Source: Patulibacter sp050252545 (GTDB lineage: Bacteria; Actinomycetota; Thermoleophilia; Solirubrobacterales; Solirubrobacteraceae). Taken from it: DNA of 11,876 nucleotides. This document shows, in pieces, positions 1 to 6,256 of the stretch. The position numbers and the translations under genes were made by a program. Under the pieces are notes generated by a model. That model was given only the letters and a program-made list of their open reading frames with translations. It searched no databases and was not told where the DNA came from. Where the stretch lies: NCBI GenBank assembly GCA_050252545.1, contig JBFWKS010000119.1, positions 1-11,876 on the forward strand, read 5' to 3'. The stretch's first letter is position 1; each line of letters begins with the position of its first letter.

Positions 1-2
1 CC

Positions 3-1541
3 CCCCACGACCGCCGTTCCCCCCCCTACGACACGCTCAAGGGCTCGGCCTACCGCGGCGCTCCGGACGCCATCGCGGTGATGTGCTCGGAGGCGCCCAC
101 CGAGATCCTGTACCTCGAGCACATCGGGGTCACGTTCCACCGCAACGAGACCGGGCACCTGGATCTGCGGGCATTCGGCGGCGCGTCGATGAAGCGCACC
201 GCCTACGTCGCCGACATCACCGGCCAGGCGATCCTCCACGTCCTGTACGAGCAGCTCATGAAGTACAGCGACCGCGTGGACCGCTACGAGGAGTGGTTCA
301 ACACCTCGCTCGTGCGCGGCGACGACGGCCGTTGCGTCGGCTGCGTGGCGCGCAACATCCGCACCGGCGAGATGGAGACCTTCACGGCGAAGACGACGAT
401 CCTCGCCACCGGCGGAGTCGGGCAGGCGTTCAAGCCGACGACCAACGGGCTGATCTGCACCGGTGACGGCATGTCCCTGGCCTACCGCGCGGGCGCGCGG
501 CTCATGGACATGGAGATGATCCAGTACCACCCCACGACGATGACGGCCAACGGCTTCCTCATCACCGAGGGTGCCCGCGGCGAGGGCGCGCACCTGCGCA
601 ACGCCAACGGCGAGCGGTTCATGGTCGAGTCGGCGCCGAACAAGATGGAGCTCGCCTCGCGGGACGTCGTCTCGCGCGCCGAGCAGAAGGAGATCAACGA
701 GGGCCGCGGTACCGGGCCGCTCAAGGACTCCGTCCTGCTCGACGTGACCGTCGTCCCGAAGAACCGCGTGCTCGAGGCCCTGCGCGAGATCGTCAACCTC
801 GGTCGCGACTTCGCCGGGATCGACATCACGAAGGAGCCGATCCCGGTCCGTCCGGGTCAGCACTACACGATGGGCGGGGTCAAGACCGACTCCGACGGCG
901 AGACCGACATCCCCGGCCTGTACGCCGCCGGCGAGGTCGCTTGCGTGTCCGTCCACGGCGGCAACCGCCTGGGCGCCAACTCGCTGCTCGACACCCTGAT
1001 CTTCGGCAAGCGCTCCGGCGAGCACGCGGCGAAGGTCGCGGCGTCGATGCCGATGCCGACCGTCTCCGACGCGAGCCTCCGTGACGACGTCAAGGAGATC
1101 AAGTCGATCATCGACCGGCCCAAGACCGGGCGTCGCGTGTCGGAGATCAAGGAGGAGCTCGGCGTCTCGATGAACCGGTACTGCGCCGTCTTCCGGGACG
1201 AGGCGGGCATGACCAAGGGTCACGAGATCGTCAAGCGCCTCCAGGAGGAGGCCAAGACCGCCTATATCGACGATCAGGGCACGGTCTTCAACCAGGACGT
1301 GCTCGGCGCCCTGGAGCTCGGGTTCATGCTCGACTGCTCCGAGACGATCGTGAAGGCCGCCCTGGAGCGCAAGGAGTCCCGCGGGGCGCACTCGCGCACC
1401 GACTACACCGAGCGCAACGACGAGGACTGGCTCTTCCACCTGACCGTCGAGAAGGACGGAGAGGACGCCGGCGCCGACGCCAAGCTCGGCCAGTCGCCGG
1501 TCACCATCACCCAGTGGCAGCCGATGGAGCGGACGTACTGA
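3..1541 (+). CDS. sdhA: Succinate dehydrogenase / fumarate reductase flavoprotein subunit, 5' end missing
   Basis: Flavoprotein that interconverts succinate and fumarate and passes electrons to the iron-sulfur subunit. The frame is open to the window edge, so the start and the N-terminal FAD-binding part with the covalent-FAD histidine lie outside; 512 residues are visible of roughly 590 expected. Counting from the GTG at 78, which is an internal codon, the active-site residues of the family are present: QYHPTT (His151), the TEGARGEG stretch, the Arg of ASRDVVSRA, QHYTMGG (His262) and GGNRLGANSL (Arg297). These match E. coli SdhA His242, Thr254/Glu255, Arg286, His354 and Arg399. The C-terminal helical domain is complete. 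The stop overlaps the next start by one base (TGATG), so sdhB is translationally coupled. The bases at 1-70 look odd (C-runs, and GSAYRGAPDA where families have GSDYLGDQDA). The identity is certain; the direction of the reaction in vivo is not visible. Confidence 0.95.
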   Translation, partial: PHDRRSPPYDTLKGSAYRGAPDAIAVMCSEAPTEILYLEHIGVTFHRNETGHLDLRAFGGASMKRTAYVADITGQAILHVLYEQLMKYSDRVDRYEEWFNTSLVRGDDGRCVGCVARNIRTGEMETFTAKTTILATGGVGQAFKPTTNGLICTGDGMSLAYRAGARLMDMEMIQYHPTTMTANGFLITEGARGEGAHLRNANGERFMVESAPNKMELASRDVVSRAEQKEINEGRGTGPLKDSVLLDVTVVPKNRVLEALREIVNLGRDFAGIDITKEPIPVRPGQHYTMGGVKTDSDGETDIPGLYAAGEVACVSVHGGNRLGANSLLDTLIFGKRSGEHAAKVAASMPMPTVSDASLRDDVKEIKSIIDRPKTGRRVSEIKEELGVSMNRYCAVFRDEAGMTKGHEIVKRLQEEAKTAYIDDQGTVFNQDVLGALELGFMLDCSETIVKAALERKESRGAHSRTDYTERNDEDWLFHLTVEKDGEDAGADAKLGQSPVTITQWQPMERTY

Positions 1542-1543
1542 TG
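1526..1543 (+). promoter_or_regulatory. sdhB ribosome binding site and TGATG coupling junction
   Basis: GGAG (1526-1529) lies 11 bases before the ATG at 1541-1543. The sdhA stop TGA (1539-1541) shares its last base with that ATG. The arrangement decides the sdhB start and implies coupled translation of a 1:1 complex. Confidence 0.75.
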
Positions 1544-2719
1544 TCGAGCACCGAGACCAACGAGAGCGCCCCCACCGTCGAGGGGCTCCAGGAGTTCACC
1601 CTGCGGCTGCGCCGCTACGACCCGGAGTCCGGCAAGCCCGCGTACTTCGAGGAGTTCACCATCGAGCTGGAGCCCCACCGCTCCGTGCTCGACGGGATCC
1701 TCCAGGCCAAGGACGGTGAGGACGGGTCGATCGGGATCCGTTGCTCGTGTCGCGCGGCGATCTGCGGCTCTTGCGGCACCCGCATCAACGGCAAGCCGGG
1801 CCTGGCGTGCCACACCCACCTCGACGAGGCGCTCAAGCGGTCCGATGACGGCAAGATCACCGTCGAGCCGATGGGCAACATGCCGGTGATCAAGGACCTG
1901 ATCGTCGACATGGACGCGGTCCACTGGAAGAAGCAGGCGCGCGTCACGCCGTGGTTGCTGCCGGCCGAGCCGCTCCCCGAGCGCGAGCACATCGTCCCGC
2001 GCGAGGCGATGGTCGACGTCACCCAGTCGATGGCGTGCATCCAGTGCGGCGCCTGCGTGTCGGACTGCCTGTCGATGGAGATCGACCCGCTGTTCGTCGG
2101 CCCGGCCGCCCTGGCCAAGAGCTACCGGTTCGTCGGCGACCCGCGCGACAGCCGCCACCAGCAGCGCCTGAACGACCTGGCCGAGGATCCGCACGGCCTG
2201 TACGCCTGCACCCACTGCTTCAAGTGCATCGACGCGTGCCCGAAGGGCGTCGCGCCGATGAGCCAGATCATGCGCCTGCGGCGGATCGCGTCGCAGGACC
2301 ATCACATCGTCGACCGCAACAACGGCGAGCGGCACGAGATGGCGATCGTCAACAGCGTGAAGAAGTACGGCACGCTGAACGAGGCCAACATGGTCCCCGA
2401 CTCCTACGGCGGCAAGCTCTCCCCCGCCGCTGCGCGGGAGATGGTGGCGTCGCTGCCGGTGATCACCAAGGCGCTGCTGCGGCGCAAGGTCACGCCCAAG
2501 ACGGCGCTCTTCCATCACAAGAACCCCGACCAGAGCGAGATCAAGCGGATCTACCGCGAGGTCGGCGAGCGGGACGAGCGGCTCGAGCTGAACCTCTACA
2601 TCACGCAGCCCGACGAGGATCCGGCGGAGGCCGCGGCCCACGAGGCCCACGTCGCCGAGGCCGCCGCCCGGGACGCGCAGGAGAAGCAAGGCACCGACAA
2701 GACGGAGGCCGGAGCATGA
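1541..2719 (+). CDS. sdhB: Succinate dehydrogenase / fumarate reductase iron-sulfur subunit, class E type
   Basis: Carries electrons from the flavin through three Fe-S centres. The protein has 392 residues, against about 240 for the classical subunit. The N-terminal ferredoxin domain binds [2Fe-2S] through Cys70, Cys75, Cys78 and Cys90; Cys68 is additional. The second domain has CIQCGACVSDC (Cys166, 169, 172, 176) and CTHCFKCIDACPKG (Cys223, 226, 229, 233). Aligned on E. coli SdhB, Cys226 falls at Ile209, next to the [3Fe-4S] site. That extra cysteine is typical of class E subunits and predicts a second [4Fe-4S] cluster. About 160 residues follow the last cluster motif and end in an Ala/Glu-rich tail (about 360-392). 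I chose the ATG at 1541 because it overlaps the sdhA stop and has GGAG at 1526-1529; a GTG at 1514 is in frame but lies inside sdhA. Confidence 0.93.
   Translation: MSSTETNESAPTVEGLQEFTLRLRRYDPESGKPAYFEEFTIELEPHRSVLDGILQAKDGEDGSIGIRCSCRAAICGSCGTRINGKPGLACHTHLDEALKRSDDGKITVEPMGNMPVIKDLIVDMDAVHWKKQARVTPWLLPAEPLPEREHIVPREAMVDVTQSMACIQCGACVSDCLSMEIDPLFVGPAALAKSYRFVGDPRDSRHQQRLNDLAEDPHGLYACTHCFKCIDACPKGVAPMSQIMRLRRIASQDHHIVDRNNGERHEMAIVNSVKKYGTLNEANMVPDSYGGKLSPAAAREMVASLPVITKALLRRKVTPKTALFHHKNPDQSEIKRIYREVGERDERLELNLYITQPDEDPAEAAAHEAHVAEAAARDAQEKQGTDKTEAGA
2704..2719 (+). promoter_or_regulatory. sdhE ribosome binding site and ATGA overlap
   Basis: GGAGG (2704-2708) is followed seven bases later by ATG at 2716, which overlaps the sdhB stop (TGA 2717-2719) as ATGA. 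The spacing is near ideal and fixes the start of the third gene of the operon. Confidence 0.8.
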
Positions 2720-3639
2720 AGGTCGCCTACTGGCCCGGCTGCGTGAGCCGTGGCTTCACCCCCGAGCTGCACGGCGCGATGGCCAAGGTCGCGCCGGAGC
2801 TCGGGATCGAGCTCGTCGAGCTCAACCGCGCCAACTGCTGCGGCGCCGGCGTCATCGCCGAGCACAGCCAGGAGCTGGCCGACTCGCTCAACGCCCGCAC
2901 CTTCGCGCTCGCGCAGAAGGAGATCGAGCAGGGCGCCGACCTGATGATGAACATCTGCTCGACCTGTCAGGGCGCACAGAGCGAGTGCCAGGAGCGCCTG
3001 GACGCGTCGGCCGCCTACCGGTCCGAGGTCAACAAGCACCTCACCCCCGAGGGCCTGGAGTACGCCAAGGGCATCGTCAACAAGAACTTCCTCTGGGTGC
3101 TCGTCGAGGAGCTGGGGCTGGACAAGCTCCGCTCGCTCGTCAAGCGGCCCCTGAAGGACTTGCGGGTCGGCCCGTTCTACGGCTGCTACATCGTCCGCCC
3201 GACCGACCGGATCGGGATCGACGACGAGCACCCGCGCGACTCGTACCTGGAGCTCGTGATCGAGGCGCTCGGAGGCACGGTCGTCGAGTACGCGGGCGCC
3301 CAGAAGTGCTGTGGGTTCCCGATCTCGCTGATGCAGAAGGAGACGTCGTTCAAGATGGCCGGTCGCCACCTGGGCGACGCCAAGGACGCGCAGGCCGACT
3401 GCCTGGTGACGCCCTGCCCGCTCTGCCACCTCAACCTGGACATGCAGCAGCCGGTCGTGTCGAAGCTCGTGGGCCGCGACCTGCAGATGCCGGTCCTGCA
3501 CCTGCCGCAGATGGTCGGCCTGGCGCTCGGGTTGAGCCCCAAGGAGCTCGGCCTGAGCAAGCACGTCGTCAAGCCGACGTCGGTGATCGACTGGTCGACC
3601 TCGGTCGTCGGCTCGGTCGGTCAGCTCTCGGCTGCGTAG
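2716..3639 (+). CDS. sdhE: SdhE / HdrB-like subunit with two CCG domains
   Basis: Third subunit of a class E (SdhABE/MfrABE-like) succinate or fumarate oxidoreductase, expected to take the place of the haem membrane anchor and pass electrons to or from a quinone. It has 307 residues and two complete cysteine-rich CCG domains of the kind found in heterodisulfide reductase HdrB. Domain 1 is Cys9, Cys41-Cys42, Cys81, Cys84 (CX31CCX38CX2C); domain 2 is Cys157, Cys188-Cys189, Cys224, Cys227 (CX30CCX34CX2C). In HdrB such motifs hold non-cubane [4Fe-4S] clusters. There is no signal peptide or transmembrane helix, so membrane contact would have to use the hydrophobic or amphipathic C-terminal region (about 260-307) or another protein. 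It follows sdhB with an ATGA overlap and is the last gene of the operon. The related archaeal thiol:fumarate reductase TfrB fuses these two modules, so a thiol or heterodisulfide partner cannot be excluded. Confidence 0.88.
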   Translation: MKVAYWPGCVSRGFTPELHGAMAKVAPELGIELVELNRANCCGAGVIAEHSQELADSLNARTFALAQKEIEQGADLMMNICSTCQGAQSECQERLDASAAYRSEVNKHLTPEGLEYAKGIVNKNFLWVLVEELGLDKLRSLVKRPLKDLRVGPFYGCYIVRPTDRIGIDDEHPRDSYLELVIEALGGTVVEYAGAQKCCGFPISLMQKETSFKMAGRHLGDAKDAQADCLVTPCPLCHLNLDMQQPVVSKLVGRDLQMPVLHLPQMVGLALGLSPKELGLSKHVVKPTSVIDWSTSVVGSVGQLSAA

Positions 3640-3657
3640 CTCGATCGACGACCGCGC

Positions 3658-3736
3658 TGCGGCCACCGGCCGCACTTGACCGACGGGCGTCCTCCGGGGC
3701 GCCCGTCGGCGTTCGTGGGCGTCTTCTCGGCCCACG
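3658..3736 (+). terminator. Three tandem stem-loops ending the sdh operon
   Basis: Nineteen bases after the sdhE stop come three perfect stems. The first pairs 3658-3664 with 3668-3674 (7 bp, 3-base loop). The second pairs 3680-3689 with 3700-3709 (10 bp, arm CCGACGGGCG). The third pairs 3714-3720 with 3730-3736 (7 bp, arm CGTGGGC). None is followed by a T-run, as is common for GC-rich actinobacterial terminators. The 10-bp stem is the best single terminator candidate. Confidence 0.65.
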
Positions 3737-3817
3737 GCCGTCGTGTACGCGACCCGGTGGCGTCCCGGACGGGGCCGACCGGCGGGGCGTGCGGTGACGG
3801 GTGGAACCGTCCAGCCG

Positions 3818-3855
3818 TCGACGGGTGCGCCGGCCCCTCGGTAGGGTCCCGACCG
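3818..3855 (+). promoter_or_regulatory. Leaderless-type promoter for the small hypothetical gene
   Basis: TCGACG (3818-3823, -35-like) and TAGGGT (3842-3847, -10, TANNNT type) are 18 bases apart. The -10 ends seven bases before the GTG at 3855, so transcription would start at or near the first base of the codon. No Shine-Dalgarno sequence is needed or seen. Confidence 0.5.
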
Positions 3856-4337
3856 TGGTCCTTGGTGATCCCTCCTCGTCGGCTTCCTCGCCGCGCCCCA
3901 CGGCCGCATCGCCGGGCGACGGCTCGGCGGTTCCCGCGACGGGTGCCGATCGTCGACGCCCGTTCCCCGCGGATGCGGATCGCCCTCGCGCATCCTCCCC
4001 GCGTCCATCCTCGGTGGACGCCGATCGCCCCCGTCGACCGTCCGGCGAGGGATCCGGGATCGTGGCCGGGCCTCCGCGGGCACTGGTGCCCGACGCGCTC
4101 CGGGTCGACCGTGGCGGTGGTGCACCCGTGGCGCTGCCCAGCGACGCCCAGGAGCGGCTCGCCGCTGCCCGGGACCGGCTGCAGGCCACCCGTGCCACCC
4201 GCACCGCCGAGGACCTGACCACGGGGCACGGTCCGATGCCGGCCGACGAGGCCGCTGCGGCCCGCGCCCGGATCGATGCCGCGCGTGCCCGCCTGCGCGA
4301 CCGCCCTCGCCGTCGCGGCACCGGCCGCTCCCGCTGA
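3855..4337 (+). CDS. Hypothetical protein: disordered N-terminus, helical Ala/Arg-rich C-terminus
   Basis: I do not recognise this 160-residue protein. Residues 1-90 are low complexity (Pro, Ser, Asp, Arg, with the short motif DADRPR occurring twice) and are probably disordered. Residues about 94-152 look like two charged helices (DAQERLAAARDRLQATR and AAARARIDAARARLRDR) joined by a loop containing TTGHGPMPADE, followed by a basic tail. Third-position GC is clearly high in the C-terminal half and lower in the N-terminal half. There is no signal peptide or membrane segment. The GTG at 3855 is chosen because a -10-like box sits seven bases before it; an upstream GTG at 3801 is also in frame. 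It stands between the sdh terminator and a convergent gene, so it is probably monocistronic. The basic tail and helices could suit nucleic-acid or protein binding, but that is speculation. Minus-strand frames here are less protein-like. Confidence 0.6.
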   Translation: MVLGDPSSSASSPRPTAASPGDGSAVPATGADRRRPFPADADRPRASSPRPSSVDADRPRRPSGEGSGIVAGPPRALVPDALRVDRGGGAPVALPSDAQERLAAARDRLQATRATRTAEDLTTGHGPMPADEAAAARARIDAARARLRDRPRRRGTGRSR

Positions 4338-4383
4338 CCCCGCGCGGCGACGACCTGTGGGCGTTCAGGATCCGCGGGTCGCT

Positions 4384-4403
4384 CGCGACTCGGGAGCGTC
4401 GCG
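4384..4403. terminator. Weak hairpin between convergent genes
   Basis: CGCGAC (4384-4389) pairs with GTCGCG (4398-4403) around an 8-base loop, just before the stop of the minus-strand PhnD-like gene and 47 bases after the plus-strand gene. The stem is short, so its role as a shared terminator is tentative. Confidence 0.3.
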
Positions 4404-4404
4404 C

Positions 4405-5319
4405 TCAGGGTTCGAGGCCGGCGGCTGTGAGCGTGTCGATCTGGTCGCTCACCGGCCCGTAGAGGTCCAGCGGCACCGACACCAGCGGCGTCGGGTGGGC
4501 CACGCCCTGCCGCGCCGCGAACGGTGCCAGGACGCGGGCCGGCAGCGTGCGCACCGACGCGAGGATCAGCCGTCGCACCGCGCGCGGCAGGCCCGTACGC
4601 ATCGCGAGGACGTCGGCCAGGCGGGGCTGCGACATCCACAGCCGTCGCGGACCGCCGGTCCGCGTCCACGCCGGTCCGCTCGTCACGGCCGCGTCGACCC
4701 GCCCGTCGTCCAGGGCCTCCAGCGCCTCCTCGTCGGTCGCGGTCCGCACGGTCCGTACATCCGTCCCCGGGCGCAGTCCCGCCGCGAGCAGCGCCGTACG
4801 GGGCTCGACGTCGCCACCGAGCGTCAGCCGCGGACCGAGAGCGAGCCGACGACCCTTCAGGTCCCGCAGCCGGCGCGCCCCGTCGCCGCGCCGGACCCAG
4901 ATCTGCGACCGCGCACCACGCGCGGGGATGTCGAGCCCGGTGGCGTACGCCCCGGCCGTGTTGACCGACGCGACCCGGTCGGCGACCACGAGCGCCGCCG
5001 GATCGAACTGGGCCACGTCGATCCGCTGCAGCGCCAGGTCGGTGACCAGATCCTCCTGCCGCTCTCGGACGATCACGCGCACCGGGCAGGCCAGCAGGTC
5101 ACCGAGGGTGTCGCCCAGATCGGTCGCCGCCCGACGCCCGACCGTGTCGCCGGCCGGGAGCACCAAGCCCAGCCGCACGGCCGTCTCGCCACACGAACCG
5201 TCGGCAAACCGCTTCGGCGGATCGTCGGTCGCTCCCGTGGCCGTGACGGTCACCCCCGCCACGACGAGGACCCCGACGACCGTGGCGAGGGCAGAGATGC
5301 GGGTGGTCAGGCGCGACAT
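4405..5319 (-). CDS. PhnD-like phosphate/phosphonate-family substrate-binding protein
   Basis: Extracytoplasmic substrate-binding protein of the PhnD/PtxB (phosphate/phosphite/phosphonate) type, 304 residues, the family's usual length. Residues 1-30 form a signal peptide or N-terminal anchor (MSRLTTRIS, then a hydrophobic run). There is no lipobox cysteine, which is unusual for a Gram-positive binding protein; the first Cys is residue 43 and may pair with Cys78. The fold signatures are VRLGLVLPAGD (48-58, first strand), the QRIDVAQFDPAAL stretch (about 98-110, matching the family's GQVDVAWFGP), LRDLKGRRLALGP (151-163), an AGLRPGTDV segment and DDGRVDAAVT (194-203). The ligand is not predictable from this, and some PhnD relatives sense other small molecules. 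It lies 37 bases after the acetoacetate-decarboxylase-like gene on the same strand and is probably co-transcribed. No permease or ATPase gene is adjacent. Confidence 0.75.
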   Translation of the reverse strand: MSRLTTRISALATVVGVLVVAGVTVTATGATDDPPKRFADGSCGETAVRLGLVLPAGDTVGRRAATDLGDTLGDLLACPVRVIVRERQEDLVTDLALQRIDVAQFDPAALVVADRVASVNTAGAYATGLDIPARGARSQIWVRRGDGARRLRDLKGRRLALGPRLTLGGDVEPRTALLAAGLRPGTDVRTVRTATDEEALEALDDGRVDAAVTSGPAWTRTGGPRRLWMSQPRLADVLAMRTGLPRAVRRLILASVRTLPARVLAPFAARQGVAHPTPLVSVPLDLYGPVSDQIDTLTAAGLEP

Positions 5320-5356
5320 CGGTACCGCGAAGAGTGCCGGACCACGGCGGCCGACG

Positions 5357-6070
5357 TCAGGTGCCGACCGGGGCCGCGGCGGGGAGGGTCGTCTCGAACC
5401 GCTCCAGCACCGCGCCGATGCAGCGCCCGTCGGGCACCGTCGAGCGCAACTCCTCGCTGCCCTCCACCTCGGCCGTCACCACGGCCAGGCGCGCACGCAC
5501 GCGGACCCGCCCCATCCGACTGCGGTGGACCACGCCGTACCCGTCGAGCTGCTCGAACATGCCGCCGGCGGCGTTCACGGGCAGGGCCGGACCGAACGAC
5601 CGGACCGTCGCGCGTACGTGCCAGCCGTCGCCGTGCGCCGTCATGTCGGCGCCCGGGTCGCCCGAGAACGACGCCAGGCCCTTGGGGAGCAACCAGTTGG
5701 CCCGGCCACCGAGGACGCTCGCCGGCGAATCGACGACGATGAACGGGATGTGCGCGACCGCGCCGCGGCCGCGGCGGACCGCGATCGCCCCGATGATCTC
5801 GTCGTAGGAGCCGACCGGGGTGCTCTGGTAGCGCACGAACGCGCCGATCCGGCCGACGGTCCGGCCGCCGCGGCGGATCTGGGGCGGGACGAGGTCCCGC
5901 GCACCGCGGCCGGACCTCCCCCACCACACGAGCGATCGGGCGACGAGATCCCACGGGGCCGGCGCCGGGTCGGTCGGGAGCGCCATCGCCAGCTCGTCGG
6001 TCATCGCCGACTCGGGGATCGCCGGGATCTCCAGGCGGCGGCGGTCGGTCAGGGACGTCGTGTCGGTCAC
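5357..6070 (-). CDS. Acetoacetate decarboxylase-fold protein
   Basis: A 237-residue member of the acetoacetate decarboxylase (ADC) superfamily. The core motifs are RYQSTPVGSYDEII (80-93) and VVDSPASVLGGRANWLLPKGLASF (112-135; quoted here in parts: GGRANWLLPK and GLASF). Glu91 matches the active-site Glu76 of the Clostridium enzyme and Lys130 matches the Schiff-base Lys115. The neighbouring lysine (Lys116 in Clostridium, which lowers the pKa of the nucleophile) is Gly131 here, so decarboxylation of acetoacetate is doubtful; many actinobacterial relatives have other or unknown activities. There is no signal peptide, so it is cytoplasmic. The GTG at 6070 is chosen because GAGG lies seven bases upstream. 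It is divergent from the enoyl-CoA hydratase gene and is the first gene of a two-gene unit with the PhnD-like gene. Confidence 0.72.
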   Translation of the reverse strand: MTDTTSLTDRRRLEIPAIPESAMTDELAMALPTDPAPAPWDLVARSLVWWGRSGRGARDLVPPQIRRGGRTVGRIGAFVRYQSTPVGSYDEIIGAIAVRRGRGAVAHIPFIVVDSPASVLGGRANWLLPKGLASFSGDPGADMTAHGDGWHVRATVRSFGPALPVNAAGGMFEQLDGYGVVHRSRMGRVRVRARLAVVTAEVEGSEELRSTVPDGRCIGAVLERFETTLPAAAPVGT

Positions 6071-6150
6071 GTCAGGGCCTCACTGGGGTCGGCGCCGTCG
6101 GACGACGACGGCCGCGTCGCGTGGCGTGCGACAGGGCGACCGCCAAAACT

Positions 6151-6164
6151 TGACGGCAGCGTCA
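6151..6164. promoter_or_regulatory. Palindromic operator candidate in the divergent spacer
   Basis: TGACG (6151-6155), GCAG, CGTCA (6160-6164) is a perfect 5-4-5 inverted repeat inside an AT-richer island (about 6145-6176). On the minus strand the sequence TAAAGT (6169-6164) can serve as a -10 for the acetoacetate-decarboxylase-like gene, putting its start of transcription in the middle of the palindrome. A TetR- or MerR-type repressor is a reasonable guess; no regulator gene is visible in the window. Confidence 0.5.
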
Positions 6165-6224
6165 CTTTAGTGGTTGGGGGCGCCGACCGCCACCGACCGT
6201 CGGGTACGTCGGCCGCCGCGCCTC

Positions 6225-6256
6225 CCGGGTACCCGGCGGATGACTACGGTACCCGC
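6225..6256 (+). promoter_or_regulatory. Leaderless promoter of the enoyl-CoA hydratase gene with phased GGTACCCG repeats
   Basis: TACGGT (6245-6250) is a TANNNT -10 box six bases before the ATG at 6257, with no Shine-Dalgarno sequence between. GGTACCCG occurs at 6228-6235 and 6248-6255, exactly 20 bases apart. The first copy sits in the 12-bp palindrome CCGGGTACCCGG (6225-6236). No good -35 box is visible, which would fit activator-dependent or atypical initiation. Confidence 0.5.

Noticed and set aside
1403..2689. 428-residue open frame antisense to sdhB
   Set aside because: High GC leaves antisense frames open by chance. sdhB is unmistakable here and the antisense product resembles no family.
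1951..2715. Long open frame running into sdhE from inside sdhB on the plus strand
   Set aside because: It overlaps sdhB in another frame and is low-complexity Arg/Pro/Gly sequence. The ATG at 2716 with GGAGG is the natural sdhE start.
2596..4669. Overlapping minus-strand open frames across sdhE, the terminator region and the small hypothetical gene
   Set aside because: The products are Arg/Pro/Gly-rich, cross a hairpin array and lie antisense to a certain gene. The plus-strand frame from 3855 has a promoter and a more protein-like end.
5321..5326. GGTACC just upstream of the PhnD-like gene as a relative of the hydratase promoter repeats
   Set aside because: Only the 6-base core is shared, another copy lies inside sdhA (about 707-712), and there is no paired copy, so chance is likely.
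6150..6155. TTGACG as a plus-strand -35 box
   Set aside because: No TANNNT box lies 16-19 bases downstream, and the sequence is better explained as the left arm of the palindrome.
4547..6256. Upstream extension of the enoyl-CoA hydratase frame
   Set aside because: It is antisense to the PhnD-like and acetoacetate-decarboxylase-like genes. The family N-terminus begins at the ATG at 6257, right after a leaderless promoter.
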